From Pirellulales bacterium (GTDB taxonomy: Bacteria > Planctomycetota > Planctomycetia > Pirellulales > Lacipirellulaceae): 40,814 nucleotides of DNA. The translations under genes and the position numbers were made by a program. Location of the stretch: assembly GCA_028279215.1 (NCBI GenBank), contig JANQOF010000031.1:1-40814 (forward strand), read 5' to 3'. The notes beneath the pieces were generated by a model. The model searched no databases, was not told where the DNA came from, and saw only the letters and a list, made by a program, of their open reading frames with translations. This document shows, piece by piece, positions 20,583 through 28,252 of the stretch; the first letter of the stretch is position 1; every line of letters starts with the position of its first letter.

Positions 20583-21191
20583 TCAGCCAGCGACGCCGAA
20601 GTAGACGCAGTAGTGCAGTAGCTTCCCGTCGAGCATGTTCTCCTGCAACGTGAACTCACGGCCGATTTGCTTGACTTCTTCCATCCGAAAGTTGCTTGGA
20701 ATCCGCAGCACTACCTGGGGAGTTAGCGAGAACGCAAGATTGAGCAGCGCCAGGCCATCGGGCGCGAAGTTCGACAGTCGAAATTGGTCGATCTTGCTGT
20801 AGTCGACGCCGCCCCACGGAGGATCGAGCACGATGGTGTCGGGCTGGAGTGTGGGCAGAACCGCTAGCGCGTCGCCGCGCACGAACTCGAGTGAATCGCC
20901 AGAGCCGAACAAGTTGGCGTTCTTTCGCGCCATCTCGAGCCGCTCAAGGGAGGAGTCGATCGCAACGACCTGCTTGCCCGCCAGCGCCAGCCCAATGGTC
21001 AACCCACCCGCGCCACAAAATGCATCGGCAACTACGTTGCCGGGCACCTTCCGCACGATCTCGGCGGCCACCACCTGAGGGGTCAGCGAGTAGAGTGCTT
21101 CTTCATCGAGTGCCATTCCGCGTTCTTGTTCAGAGAGGCGATCCCAGTAACGCTGGAGACGAGTCCCGAATGGGCAGGTGCTGGAGTTCAT
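20583..21191 (-). CDS. TGS1-like RNA cap guanine-N2-type methyltransferase
   Basis: A 202-residue SAM-dependent methyltransferase resembling the catalytic domain of eukaryotic trimethylguanosine synthase 1. Visible features: 'RYWDRLSEQERGMALDEEAL' ahead of the fold, 'YSLTPQVVAAEIV', motif I 'VVADAFCGAGGLTIGLA', the acidic end of strand 2 'VVAIDSS', and motif IV 'LDPPWGGVDY'. The DPPWGG sequence and the 'YSLTPxxxAxxI' lead-in are the TGS1 features; N6/N2 base methylation is expected. Bacteria lack m7G caps of the snRNA type, so the real substrate is unknown; rRNA or tRNA guanine-N2 is plausible. Start ATG at 21191 (MNSSTCPFGTRLQRYW) keeps the lead helix. Followed by the dispersed hairpin repeat. 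Confidence 0.82.
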   Translation of the reverse strand: MNSSTCPFGTRLQRYWDRLSEQERGMALDEEALYSLTPQVVAAEIVRKVPGNVVADAFCGAGGLTIGLALAGKQVVAIDSSLERLEMARKNANLFGSGDSLEFVRGDALAVLPTLQPDTIVLDPPWGGVDYSKIDQFRLSNFAPDGLALLNLAFSLTPQVVLRIPSNFRMEEVKQIGREFTLQENMLDGKLLHYCVYFGVAG

Positions 21192-21204
21192 AGGGAGAAG
21201 TTAT

Positions 21205-21282
21205 GTAGGGTGCGTGAAGCGCAGCGTAACGTGCCATGTCTTCGCCCGTTGCTGCGTTTCGCTGACGCTCCGCGCACCCTAC
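21205..21282. repeat. Palindromic GTAGGGTGCG element
   Basis: Ten-base inverted ends GTAGGGTGCG (21205-21214) and CGCACCCTAC (21273-21282) enclose 58 bp that hold further complementary pieces (CGCAGCGTAACG against CGTTGCTGCG). It therefore folds into a long hairpin, like a small non-autonomous element or REP-type repeat. Its right end supplies the TAG stop of the DHFR-like gene (CTA at 21279-21281 on the plus strand). Confidence 0.7.
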
Positions 21283-21812
21283 GGCTTCGCTGGATTGGGT
21301 GTTACATCAATCTGTCGAAACCCCATTCGCTGCGTGATGCGATGACTCTCGGGCGAAATTTCAGTCAATTGATGTTTGGCAAACAAGGGGATCCCAGTTT
21401 CAAGTTCGATCGGTATTTCCGTGATACTAATGTCGGTGATCAGCCCACGATCCAAGAACGCGGAAGCAAGTTCACCTCCACCAATAAGCCATAGGTGCTG
21501 TAACTGAAGGTCTTGTGCTTGGTGCACCACTTCGTCAACCGAGGTACTCGTTCGCAGGTTGGCCCCGTCTAGCGTTTGCAATGGACGGCTGGTGCAGACC
21601 CACGACCACTTGTTGCCGTAGGGCCAGGAGCCATAGTCGTACACAAAATCGTACGTCTTCCGCCCCATGACCAGCCCGTCAACCTGTTCCAAAAACTCCG
21701 CTAGCCCCGTCTCGGACTCATCAATCGGTTGCTGCTCAAGCCACGACACGTCCCCATCGAGTTTGGCAATGTACCCATTCTTGCTCGCGGCGGCGTAGTA
21801 GGTGATTTTCAT
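21279..21812 (-). CDS. Dihydrofolate reductase-family protein (RibD C-terminal-like)
   Basis: From ATG at 21812 a 177-residue protein; the frame is open to 21899 but homology-like sequence begins at MKITYYAAASKNGYIA. It has the DHFR/RibD reductase fold markers: 'SKNGYIAKLDGDVSWL', 'VMGRKTYDFVYDYG', 'VCTSRPL', 'LWLIGGGELASAFLDRGLI', then 'ISITEIPIELETGIPLF'. These bind NADPH and a pterin- or pyrimidine-like substrate; the family includes YwjB/YyaP-type proteins of unknown substrate rather than FolA itself. The stop codon lies inside a palindromic repeat, so the C-terminal few residues may be contributed by the insertion. The PEP-CTERM gene promoter lies divergently upstream. Confidence 0.82.
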   Translation of the reverse strand: MKITYYAAASKNGYIAKLDGDVSWLEQQPIDESETGLAEFLEQVDGLVMGRKTYDFVYDYGSWPYGNKWSWVCTSRPLQTLDGANLRTSTSVDEVVHQAQDLQLQHLWLIGGGELASAFLDRGLITDISITEIPIELETGIPLFAKHQLTEISPESHRITQRMGFRQIDVTPNPAKP

Positions 21813-21932
21813 TGGATGCGGGCATTCGCGTGGAGAATGGTGCCGCTTCCAATTTCGCAGCCTACAGGACTGCCGGCGACCCCCGTACCCCTCGCTCACG
21901 ACCAGAAGTATGTAAATTCTCGAAGAACCTGC

Positions 21933-21961
21933 TTGACACGGGGACGCTACCAGCCCAAAAT
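21933..21961 (+). promoter_or_regulatory. Sigma70-like promoter of the PEP-CTERM gene
   Basis: A consensus -35 TTGACA (21933-21938), 17-bp spacer, and CAAAAT (21956-21961), which matches the -10 consensus at four of six positions. It lies about 65 bp before the ATG at 22029, and the following leader contains GGGGGTGG as ribosome site. Confidence 0.45.
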
Positions 21962-22028
21962 GCGGCCCTTCTGGAGTTTGACTATTCTATTGGCATCATT
22001 GGCGTCCAGCGCCTGGGGGGTGGATCTG

Positions 22029-23291
22029 ATGAAGCGGACGATTCTCGGTGCGTTATGCACCGCTGGCTTGCTACTGATTTGCTCAAGTGCATCGGCCCAA
22101 AGCGAAGTTGCTGCCGGGTACGACCTCTATCAGCTTGAGTTTCCATTCTTTCCCGCGCTCGATGCTCCAGTGGACATCCCCCTCGCGAATGGGGAGCTCT
22201 TCCCAGAACCTGGCCGAGGCGAACCAATTGGATTCTTCGACCAATTCGATGTCGTCAGCAATCCTCTGGGTGTATTCGATTTTGGATCGGGGTTGGTCGA
22301 TGTCGGCGCGGCCGACACCATCGTCCGCCGAGACGCTGCCGCAATCGATCCCGGGGATGGTAGCGGCGTGGTTGTGCCAATTGAAATCGTTGCCTTGTCG
22401 CTTCGTTCGGTACAGCCCGTCGAAGTTGGTGGCGGCCAGTCCGACTTTCTGTACGTCTCACTCAATCCAGAATTGCCCAGCATCGGGCAGTACGAGTTCT
22501 TCTTTTCCGGACTTCCCGGCGACTTCTCCGTCGGCGACATGAGCGCCGAAGTTACCCTTAACTTTCAAACGCGAGTCGGATCACCCGATGGGCTAGTTCT
22601 CGACACCGGCAGCGTTGTACTTGGAACCGATTTCGGCTTTGGGTCGGTTCCGTTCTCCAATTTCCCTGAAGGCTTGGGTCCATTTAACGAGCCCGATAAG
22701 TTGATCGACGGTGTCAACTTCTTGTTGAACGGCAACAGCCAGGATTCCGACTTCTTCCAACTCGGCATTCCGCTCGTGCTACAGAACTTCGACGACTTCA
22801 ACTTCTACGAATTGGCGTTCGAGCACGCCAATGCCGATGAGCCTGGCGACAGTGCGGAGAACCCGTTTCTGCCGGACGACCAGGATGGACTTTCGTTCAT
22901 CTTCAACGATGTGCCGCAGGAAGGTTGGTTCGATCCGCCGGCCACCAACGCCTACTTGTATGAGACCGATGGCAACTCCAACTTCGTGTCGGTCTTTACT
23001 CCCGGGTTCGCGCTCGTGCCCGACGCGGATGGCCAGTACTTGATCAGCTCGGTGCACGGCGACGTCACGGTGTTCGCCGGGACGGGCTACACATTCCCCT
23101 CTCCGGTCGAGAGTTTCATCATCAGCGGCATCGATCCTTCGGTCGACGGTGGTGATCCCCTCGCCTTCCCGACCTTCCTGTCGTTCGACGAACTCTCGAA
23201 CACGTTTACGCAAACGCCCGTCCCCGAACCGGCCTCCGTGGTTCTGTGTCTGATCGGTCTGGTGGCCGTTGGGGTGATTCGGAAGCGGTAA
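22029..23291 (+). CDS. PEP-CTERM sorting-domain protein, secreted
   Basis: A 420-residue exported protein. The start ATG at 22029 follows a GGGGGTGG ribosome site and opens a signal peptide (MKRTILGALCTAGLLLICSS, cleavage after ASA at about 23). A much longer upstream open frame (from 21729) overlaps the DHFR gene and is not used. The mature part is acidic, glycine/aspartate-rich and cysteine-poor, as in planctomycete surface proteins. The C-terminus is the exosortase-recognised tripartite tail: PVPEPAS, a hydrophobic helix VVLCLIGLVAVGVI, and RKR. Such proteins are usually cleaved by exosortase and displayed at the surface or in exopolysaccharide. No exosortase is present in this window. Confidence 0.9.
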   Translation: MKRTILGALCTAGLLLICSSASAQSEVAAGYDLYQLEFPFFPALDAPVDIPLANGELFPEPGRGEPIGFFDQFDVVSNPLGVFDFGSGLVDVGAADTIVRRDAAAIDPGDGSGVVVPIEIVALSLRSVQPVEVGGGQSDFLYVSLNPELPSIGQYEFFFSGLPGDFSVGDMSAEVTLNFQTRVGSPDGLVLDTGSVVLGTDFGFGSVPFSNFPEGLGPFNEPDKLIDGVNFLLNGNSQDSDFFQLGIPLVLQNFDDFNFYELAFEHANADEPGDSAENPFLPDDQDGLSFIFNDVPQEGWFDPPATNAYLYETDGNSNFVSVFTPGFALVPDADGQYLISSVHGDVTVFAGTGYTFPSPVESFIISGIDPSVDGGDPLAFPTFLSFDELSNTFTQTPVPEPASVVLCLIGLVAVGVIRKR

Positions 23292-23783
23292 CGTTTGGGC
23301 GACACACGTTACTCGTTAGGCCAATCGCGCGCAGCGCAAGCTCACGTCCCGCGTAGCAACGACAGTCGCTACCAACCTACTTCGCAACGATGGCCAAAAA
23401 ACGCCATAGAAACCGGCCACCAGTTTGATCTAATACAGTTGCCGCAAGAGGTGACAGCGGGGGTTTGGTAGTGCGTGGTGGCCAGGGCTAGTGGCGGGCG
23501 GATTTGACGGCGCGCTGGCGAGCAGGGTTCGGCCAGATTGTGGGGTATTGCCCCAACTGGGGCAATACGTGGGGCAAAACTCGGTGGGTAGATTTACACC
23601 CATGCGGATGGAAGTCGTTGACAAACAGCAGGTTACGACGATACAACGTCGCCGTCGAGGAGAGATTTTTTGCCCCAATGAATCGTTTAACGCGATTGGA
23701 GGCAAGAACGGGGTAGTGGCGAGTGCTAATGGGAAGTGGCGAATGGCGTGCTCAATGAACCGTGGCATTCTTGGTCATTGATC
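23292..23783. other. Gene-poor intergenic region with clustered TTGCCCC heptamers
   Basis: About 490 bp without a credible gene; open frames at 23491-23781 lack ribosome sites and family features. It contains a near-perfect palindrome at 23545-23568 and four copies of TTGCCCC or its complement GGGGCAA within about 130 bp (23548, 23559, 23571, 23670). The early part, with CGCGCAGCGCAAGC and CCGCGTAGCAACG, resembles degenerate GC-rich intergenic repeats. Confidence 0.5.
23545..23568. promoter_or_regulatory. Palindrome GTATTGCCCC-AACT-GGGGCAATAC
   Basis: Ten-base perfect arms with a 4-nt centre. Half-sites recur nearby at 23571-23577 and 23670-23676, which fits a repeated operator for a dimeric regulator or a cruciform rather than a lone terminator. 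No adjacent start codon is obviously controlled. Confidence 0.35.
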
Positions 23784-23942
23784 AGAGCGCCCATCGCCTA
23801 TCTGTAGCGTGCCCGCGTACTGCGTATGCATCTGGCTACGTTGGCCTGCATCGACGAATCCTGCAGATTCGTCTGCTTCGGCCGCCTTACCAGATTTGGC
23901 TCGTTTGCGCCAACATCGCTACAGCTAGCCAAAGCACGCTCT
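23784..23942 (-). mobile_element. MITE-like element, copy 1 (about 160 bp)
   Basis: Bounded by AGAGCG and CGCTCT. The outer 26 bp at each end are imperfect inverted repeats (AGAGCG...CTA-CTGTAGCG on both sides, about 19 of 26 matching). The centre holds a hairpin ACGAATC/GATTCGT. The reverse complement matches 40273-40432 at roughly 93%. No coding capacity, so it would need a transposase in trans. It starts inside the TAG stop of the DUF1207 gene (minus strand). Confidence 0.85.
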
Positions 23943-24972
23943 AGTAGTCGTACCAGATGGCGAAGCCGTATTGTTCTTCGGATTCGCGGAAGAACTGGTA
24001 TTGGTTGCTGTGGCCGGTTTGGAAGTTGAAGCCGGTGCGGAATTGGCTGCCGGAGTCGCCGCGCCATAGCCAGCCGAGTTGCAGGGTGTAGTCGCCGCCG
24101 AAGTCGTTTTCCTCGCGGAGGTGGCCATTGGTCGCGAAGAACGGAGTGCCACGTGGGCCGGTGGGGCCGAACTTGGAGTACTCCACGCCGAATTGGAACT
24201 CCCATGGCCGGGCACCGCCAGCGGTGAAGAAGGCGTAAGCCGTTTCGCCGTAGAGTCGCCAGTTGAGATTCGGGTTGTACGAGGCGCCAAAGATGATGGC
24301 GTCGCGAACGTAGTTGATACGGTCTCGCGAGGGATGGCGAACCATCAACTCGTCGCCCAAGTGGGAGCTGACATGGTAGTAGCCGAACTTGTACTGCCAC
24401 TGGCCCCACCCGTAGGTAAGCGGTACGCCGAAGCGAAAGTCGGAGGCATCGACATCGCGATCTTCGTCGAGGTTAAGGCGAACAAACGCGGCTCCTTCAA
24501 TATCGAGCTGCCAGCCTTGGGGGCGGAGTTCGTCGTAGGTGCCATACCGCCAAATGCCACGGCGTCCGCCGAGGATCACGTCCCAAAAAGTCTGTTCACT
24601 CGACGCTTCGTAAAGGTGATTGAGCTGAAACTTGGGCTCGCGCGGGCCGGCCATGTAGCTCCGGTAGATCAATCCATCGGGCAGAAGCTGCGGACCCCAG
24701 CAGTTATCAGTGGGGCAGTACCCGTCCTCGCTGAAGTAGTTGCTAAGGACGAGGTCGCCCTCGACGGGTGTGGCGCCGGCCGGTTGGTCGGTAATCCACT
24801 CGCCGTCGTAGGGTTCAACGAGCGATTGGTCGACCAGCGGCGCTGCTTGCACCGGCGCTTGTGCAGCGGCGTGTTGTGCGAAGATCGCCGCGCATAACAA
24901 CAGCCCTCTCGTAACCCAACTACGGAGCGCAGGCACAGCAGCGGGAAGCGGCGAAGACGATGGACAGGGCAC
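23941..24972 (-). CDS. DUF1207 outer-membrane-like protein
   Basis: A 343-residue exported protein with signal peptide (WVTRGLLLCAAIFAQHAAAQ) from a GTG start at 24972. The mature portion is aromatic- and glycine-rich with alternating beta strands ('GWGQWQYKFGYYHVSSHLGDE', trimmed in life by loops), 'LYGETAYAFF', 'WEFQFGVEYS', 'YTLQLGWLWRGD', and ends in a C-terminal aromatic (WYDY), as outer-membrane barrels do. Segments match DUF1207, common in planctomycetes and Chlamydiae; function unknown. The stop codon TAG is shared with the first bases of MITE copy 1, so the native 3' flank may have been displaced. Monocistronic by layout. Confidence 0.82.
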   Translation of the reverse strand: MPCPSSSPLPAAVPALRSWVTRGLLLCAAIFAQHAAAQAPVQAAPLVDQSLVEPYDGEWITDQPAGATPVEGDLVLSNYFSEDGYCPTDNCWGPQLLPDGLIYRSYMAGPREPKFQLNHLYEASSEQTFWDVILGGRRGIWRYGTYDELRPQGWQLDIEGAAFVRLNLDEDRDVDASDFRFGVPLTYGWGQWQYKFGYYHVSSHLGDELMVRHPSRDRINYVRDAIIFGASYNPNLNWRLYGETAYAFFTAGGARPWEFQFGVEYSKFGPTGPRGTPFFATNGHLREENDFGGDYTLQLGWLWRGDSGSQFRTGFNFQTGHSNQYQFFRESEEQYGFAIWYDY

Positions 24973-25246
24973 CAGGCGAACTCAGGCAATAGCGGTAGCG
25001 CGGGTGAAACGTATCACAACGTATGTATCGTCCATTTAAGGCTCGAGCGTCGGCGTGGAAAGGTACTGAATTGTGATTTCGAACAGAATAGAGAAGTCCG
25101 AAGAACGTAAGTCCCTTGTGAGTAATGAATTGCACAAACCGCGAACTCGACAACTGGGTCCGGCTACCCTAAGCTACGGGGAGTTTGCCGGCAGGGCAGT
25201 TTTCGCCCGCGCGTTTCGCTAGCACAGACAGCAATTCGGAGCCAAC

Positions 25247-25561
25247 ATGGTACTGCTTGAGATGAGCGTTGTTCCTATGGGTGTCGGCGAAAGCGTAAGC
25301 AAATACGTCGCGCTTTGCGTGGAGATCGTTGAGAAGAGCGGGCTCGATTACGAGCTGCACTCGATGGGCACCATCGTCGAAGGCCCACTCGACGAAGTGT
25401 TGGGGTTGCTTCGGCTGTGCATGGAAGCCGTATCGGCCCACACTCACCGCGTTACGTGCACCGCCAAGCTCGACTATCGCAAGGGGACCAGCGGGCGTTT
25501 GAAGTCGAAGGTTGCTAGCGTCGAGGCGAAATTGGCGCACAACGCAAGCAGCCGAGGGTGA
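25247..25561 (+). CDS. MTH1187-family thiamine-binding protein
   Basis: A 104-residue protein of the MTH1187/YqgV family, ferredoxin-like small domains that assemble as oligomers and bind thiamine or related ligands. Diagnostic segments: 'LLEMSVVPMGVGESVSKYV', 'GLDYELHSMGTIVEGPLDEV', 'CTAKLDYRKG'. ATG at 25247 matches the usual family N-terminus (MVxxExSVVPxG). It faces the YjbQ gene tail to tail with a 153-bp gap. The pairing of a thiamine-binding protein with a thiamine-phosphate-forming YjbQ suggests a shared salvage role. Small and cytoplasmic. Confidence 0.88.
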   Translation: MVLLEMSVVPMGVGESVSKYVALCVEIVEKSGLDYELHSMGTIVEGPLDEVLGLLRLCMEAVSAHTHRVTCTAKLDYRKGTSGRLKSKVASVEAKLAHNASSRG

Positions 25562-25714
25562 TACACCAGCAGTGGTCTGGTCAAAACATGTGTGGGAGGG
25601 CTCTCTGATCCCGATTGCGTTTTGCACAGGAATCCGCCATCGGCCTCGGAGAGGACTCCCACAAAACAGGCGTCTAAGCTCTCAAAAAGGCAAGCCGGCA
25701 GGTTAGAGCGGATA

Positions 25715-26137
25715 TCACTCGCCAATGATTTTCACCAGCGCTCGTTTTTTGCGGCGGCCATCGAACTCGCCATAGAAGACTTGCTCCCACGGTCCAAAAT
25801 CGAGTTTGCCTTCGGTGATGGCGATGGTCACTTCGCGGCCCATGACTTGCCGTTTGTGGTGGGCGTCGGCATTGTCCTCGCCGGTTTGGTTGTGGTGGTA
25901 CCGCTGTGGCGAGGGATCGAACGGGGCAAGTTCCTCCAGCCATTTTTTGTAATCGCGATGCAAACCAGGTTCATCGTCGTTGATAAACACACTGGCGGTG
26001 ATATGCATGGCGTTTACCAAGCAAAGCCCTTCGAAGATTCCGCTTTCGGCAAGGCAGGTTTCGATTTCCGGCGTGATGTTCACAAACTCCATTCGCGCCG
26101 GCAGATTGAACCACAATTCTTTGCGATACGACTTCAT
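25715..26137 (-). CDS. YjbQ family secondary thiamine-phosphate synthase (UPF0047)
   Basis: From ATG at 26137 a 140-residue protein. The family core is intact: '[20 protein letters not shown]', '[20 protein letters not shown]', '[15 protein letters not shown]', '[15 protein letters not shown]', '[19 protein letters not shown]'. The conserved histidine/asparagine/aspartate cluster (HITAS, INDDE, DAHHK) forms the active site. YjbQ can weakly replace ThiE by making thiamine phosphate; its native role is debated. An upstream open extension to 26200 has no family similarity. It follows the pseudopilin cluster on the same strand with a 75-bp gap, and faces the MTH1187-type gene. Confidence 0.92.
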   Translation of the reverse strand: MKSYRKELWFNLPARMEFVNITPEIETCLAESGIFEGLCLVNAMHITASVFINDDEPGLHRDYKKWLEELAPFDPSPQRYHHNQTGEDNADAHHKRQVMGREVTIAITEGKLDFGPWEQVFYGEFDGRRKKRALVKIIGE

Positions 26138-26212
26138 GAGAGGGCTCCAACTTGAGCATGACGATGCTTCCACCGCCAAATCATAAATCAGAGTTCCCAA
26201 TTCATGAATCCC

Positions 26213-27475
26213 TCAGTTAGCGACGCGTTGCCAGGTGCCGGGGATGACTTCCATCGGGTCGCCAGCCGCGAAGCCTGGTGGAGGGTTCCTGAAGCACTGG
26301 TCGTCGTAATTGAGCCGGAGCCGAACCGAGTTGTTCACGTACAGCGCCCCAGTAACAAGGCACCCATCGACCGTCGTGTAACCCGTGAAGGTGGTGGTGC
26401 CGCCGATGTAAACCAAACCGACAAGCTTCGATGGCAACACGTCGGCGATATCGGAATCGTCGTCGCCGTTGTAGGGAGTATCCGCAGGATTCAAATTGAT
26501 GCCCGAGGTTGCCTCGGAGAGGGTTTCAACATTGCCCGTGGAGGTGCTCAGCGTGAAGTCGCCATCGACCATTAGGACAGGACGATTCGCCGCGACGGGC
26601 TCTAAGAGCGCCGAGCTTGTGATGCCCGAACCGGCTCCCGGGTTCAGCAAGACCAGCGTGCCGACGATGCGGCTTTGTTCGACTATCAACGTTTCACCCA
26701 AGCAGTCAACAACGTAGATGCCCTCGGGATTCGTTCGACCGTATGGATTGCGTGCAGGACTGAATAATTGACCGCGGATTTCACGAGTGGAGCCATCGAG
26801 TGGGATGCTCGCAATGGGAATCCAAGTGCCGGTCGATTGGTAGTAGGTAAACACATGTTCGTTCGGAAGCTCACGCGGGGAAGCATCCTCGGTCACAGTT
26901 TGCGTGAAGTTGCCGTCTTCCACTTCCGAAGCCGTTTCCACATCGATATCAAACGTGGCATTCGATCCATCAATTTCGCCATTTGCGGTTAGCAATCCGG
27001 TGCCATTTACGATCGAAGCATTACCGGCATGTACATTCGTAGCTACACACGCGGCAGCCTCCAAGCAACTAATCGGCGCGCCGGTGGGCATGAGCAGCAC
27101 TTGCTCGGCAAGTGTCGCTTCGTCGAGACGGCCAACGCCAGTAACGGTGATGACGTCTTGCAGATCGTCGTCGAAGTCGCCGTCGGTGTCGGAAGCATCC
27201 CAGGAAATGGTGCCGTCGTTCCAAGCGTTCTGCGTCTGGGCAACGTCGGGAAGGATCGCGTTTCGCCAGGCGGCATGTCGGTTGATCCAGTTGACACCAA
27301 ACTCGACGCCCGATCTCGCCAGAATCTGAGCCTGTTGGTGATCGCTATGCGCAGCTTCAACACGTCGCTCGACTCGCACGATCGACATCGCCGCGGATGC
27401 CATGATGCCAACGATGAGCGCAACGCAGAGCACTGAGATATACACCGTACCGCTGCACTTTGTGCGGCTGTTCAT
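26213..27475 (-). CDS. GspK/PilX-like minor pseudopilin-type protein
   Basis: A 420-residue protein from ATG 27475 (MNSRTKCSGTVYIS). The N-terminal helix TVYISVLCVALIVGIMASAA follows a short basic leader and lacks glutamate 5, as GspK-type pseudopilins do; then 'HQQAQILARSGVEFGVNWI' matches the GspK/PilX region after the helix. The rest is an acidic, beta-rich exported domain with three cysteines near 'SCLEAAACVAT'. It is last of four prepilin-like genes, 54 bp after the PilV/GspI-like gene. In other systems GspK forms the pseudopilus tip with I and J. The start is uncertain: in-frame starts exist at 27499 and 27514. Confidence 0.72.
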   Translation of the reverse strand: MNSRTKCSGTVYISVLCVALIVGIMASAAMSIVRVERRVEAAHSDHQQAQILARSGVEFGVNWINRHAAWRNAILPDVAQTQNAWNDGTISWDASDTDGDFDDDLQDVITVTGVGRLDEATLAEQVLLMPTGAPISCLEAAACVATNVHAGNASIVNGTGLLTANGEIDGSNATFDIDVETASEVEDGNFTQTVTEDASPRELPNEHVFTYYQSTGTWIPIASIPLDGSTREIRGQLFSPARNPYGRTNPEGIYVVDCLGETLIVEQSRIVGTLVLLNPGAGSGITSSALLEPVAANRPVLMVDGDFTLSTSTGNVETLSEATSGINLNPADTPYNGDDDSDIADVLPSKLVGLVYIGGTTTFTGYTTVDGCLVTGALYVNNSVRLRLNYDDQCFRNPPPGFAAGDPMEVIPGTWQRVAN

Positions 27476-27529
27476 GATTGAGTGGGTGAAGTTTGCCATG
27501 ATTGAAGTGTGCACGAGAACCGCCGCACC

Positions 27530-28180
27530 CTATTCGCCATTGTGGTTGGACAGGGCCGCTTGCGCCGTGAGCACCTCTCCCATTGTGTCCAGCGTGATCG
27601 CTATCTCGGAGACCACGTTGGTGATGACGCCGGACCGTTGCTCCAGCGATCCATACTTGGAGCGAATCGCACAATTGCTCGTCGATACGCCTTGCGGATT
27701 AGTCACCGTTACGATGACCTTCTTTGCTCCCTGGTCGGGGCTTGCATCGCCTATCTGCGACAGGAAGTCGCTCCAACTCACCTTGACCACATTCACGTCC
27801 CGTGTCCAACCAGTTAGGCCCGTCAGCGGAGTGCCGTTGCGATCGACTGGTGGCGATTCGGTCCAACCATCGAAATCATCCACATCGTCGAAGGCAGATC
27901 GATTCGACGGGCTTGAGGGTTCCTCGGATTCGATACCAAACACCACGTCGTTTGGGTCGCCGGGGTCTTCGTACGGCTTTGCAACGACTTCAGCCAAGAG
28001 ACTTTCGGCCAACAGTCGGGCATCGACCTGCTGGTCGCCAATCCGAGTGGCCAAGACGGCTCCACCCACCGCGTCGAGCGCCGCGACAAGCACCAATCCG
28101 GTCAAACCCGCCGACACCACAACTTCCACCAGACTGGTACCGTAGCGAACCGAACGATGCATCGTTGGAGGACAACTCAT
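27530..28180 (-). CDS. Prepilin-type protein, GspI/PilV-like
   Basis: A 216-residue protein with a type III (prepilin) signal: basic leader 'MHRSVRYG' ending in glycine, cleavage before TSLVEVVVSAGLTGLVLVAAL, with glutamate at position 5 of the mature helix. The following 'AESLLAEVVAKPYEDPG' is the GspI/PilV-like 'LAexlla' region; the rest is a beta-rich domain with 'GLTGWTRDVNVVKV' and 'KKVIVTVTNPQG', usual in these minor pilins. ATG at 28180 gives a 14-residue leader; an internal ATG seven codons in is also possible. Third gene of the cluster. Confidence 0.82.
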   Translation of the reverse strand: MSCPPTMHRSVRYGTSLVEVVVSAGLTGLVLVAALDAVGGAVLATRIGDQQVDARLLAESLLAEVVAKPYEDPGDPNDVVFGIESEEPSSPSNRSAFDDVDDFDGWTESPPVDRNGTPLTGLTGWTRDVNVVKVSWSDFLSQIGDASPDQGAKKVIVTVTNPQGVSTSNCAIRSKYGSLEQRSGVITNVVSEIAITLDTMGEVLTAQAALSNHNGE

Positions 28181-28252
28181 GGCGTGGCCACAAATAGAAG
28201 GAACAACTGGGATAGTGACGATTCGACGGAATACGAGATGGTATTGTTGTAC

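Noticed and set aside
23491-23781. 96-codon frame in the intergenic region
   Set aside because: GTG start without ribosome site, no recognisable composition or family, and it overlaps a palindrome-rich stretch.
24079-24897. Plus-strand frame over the DUF1207 gene
   Set aside because: Antisense shadow lacking ribosome site and domain features.
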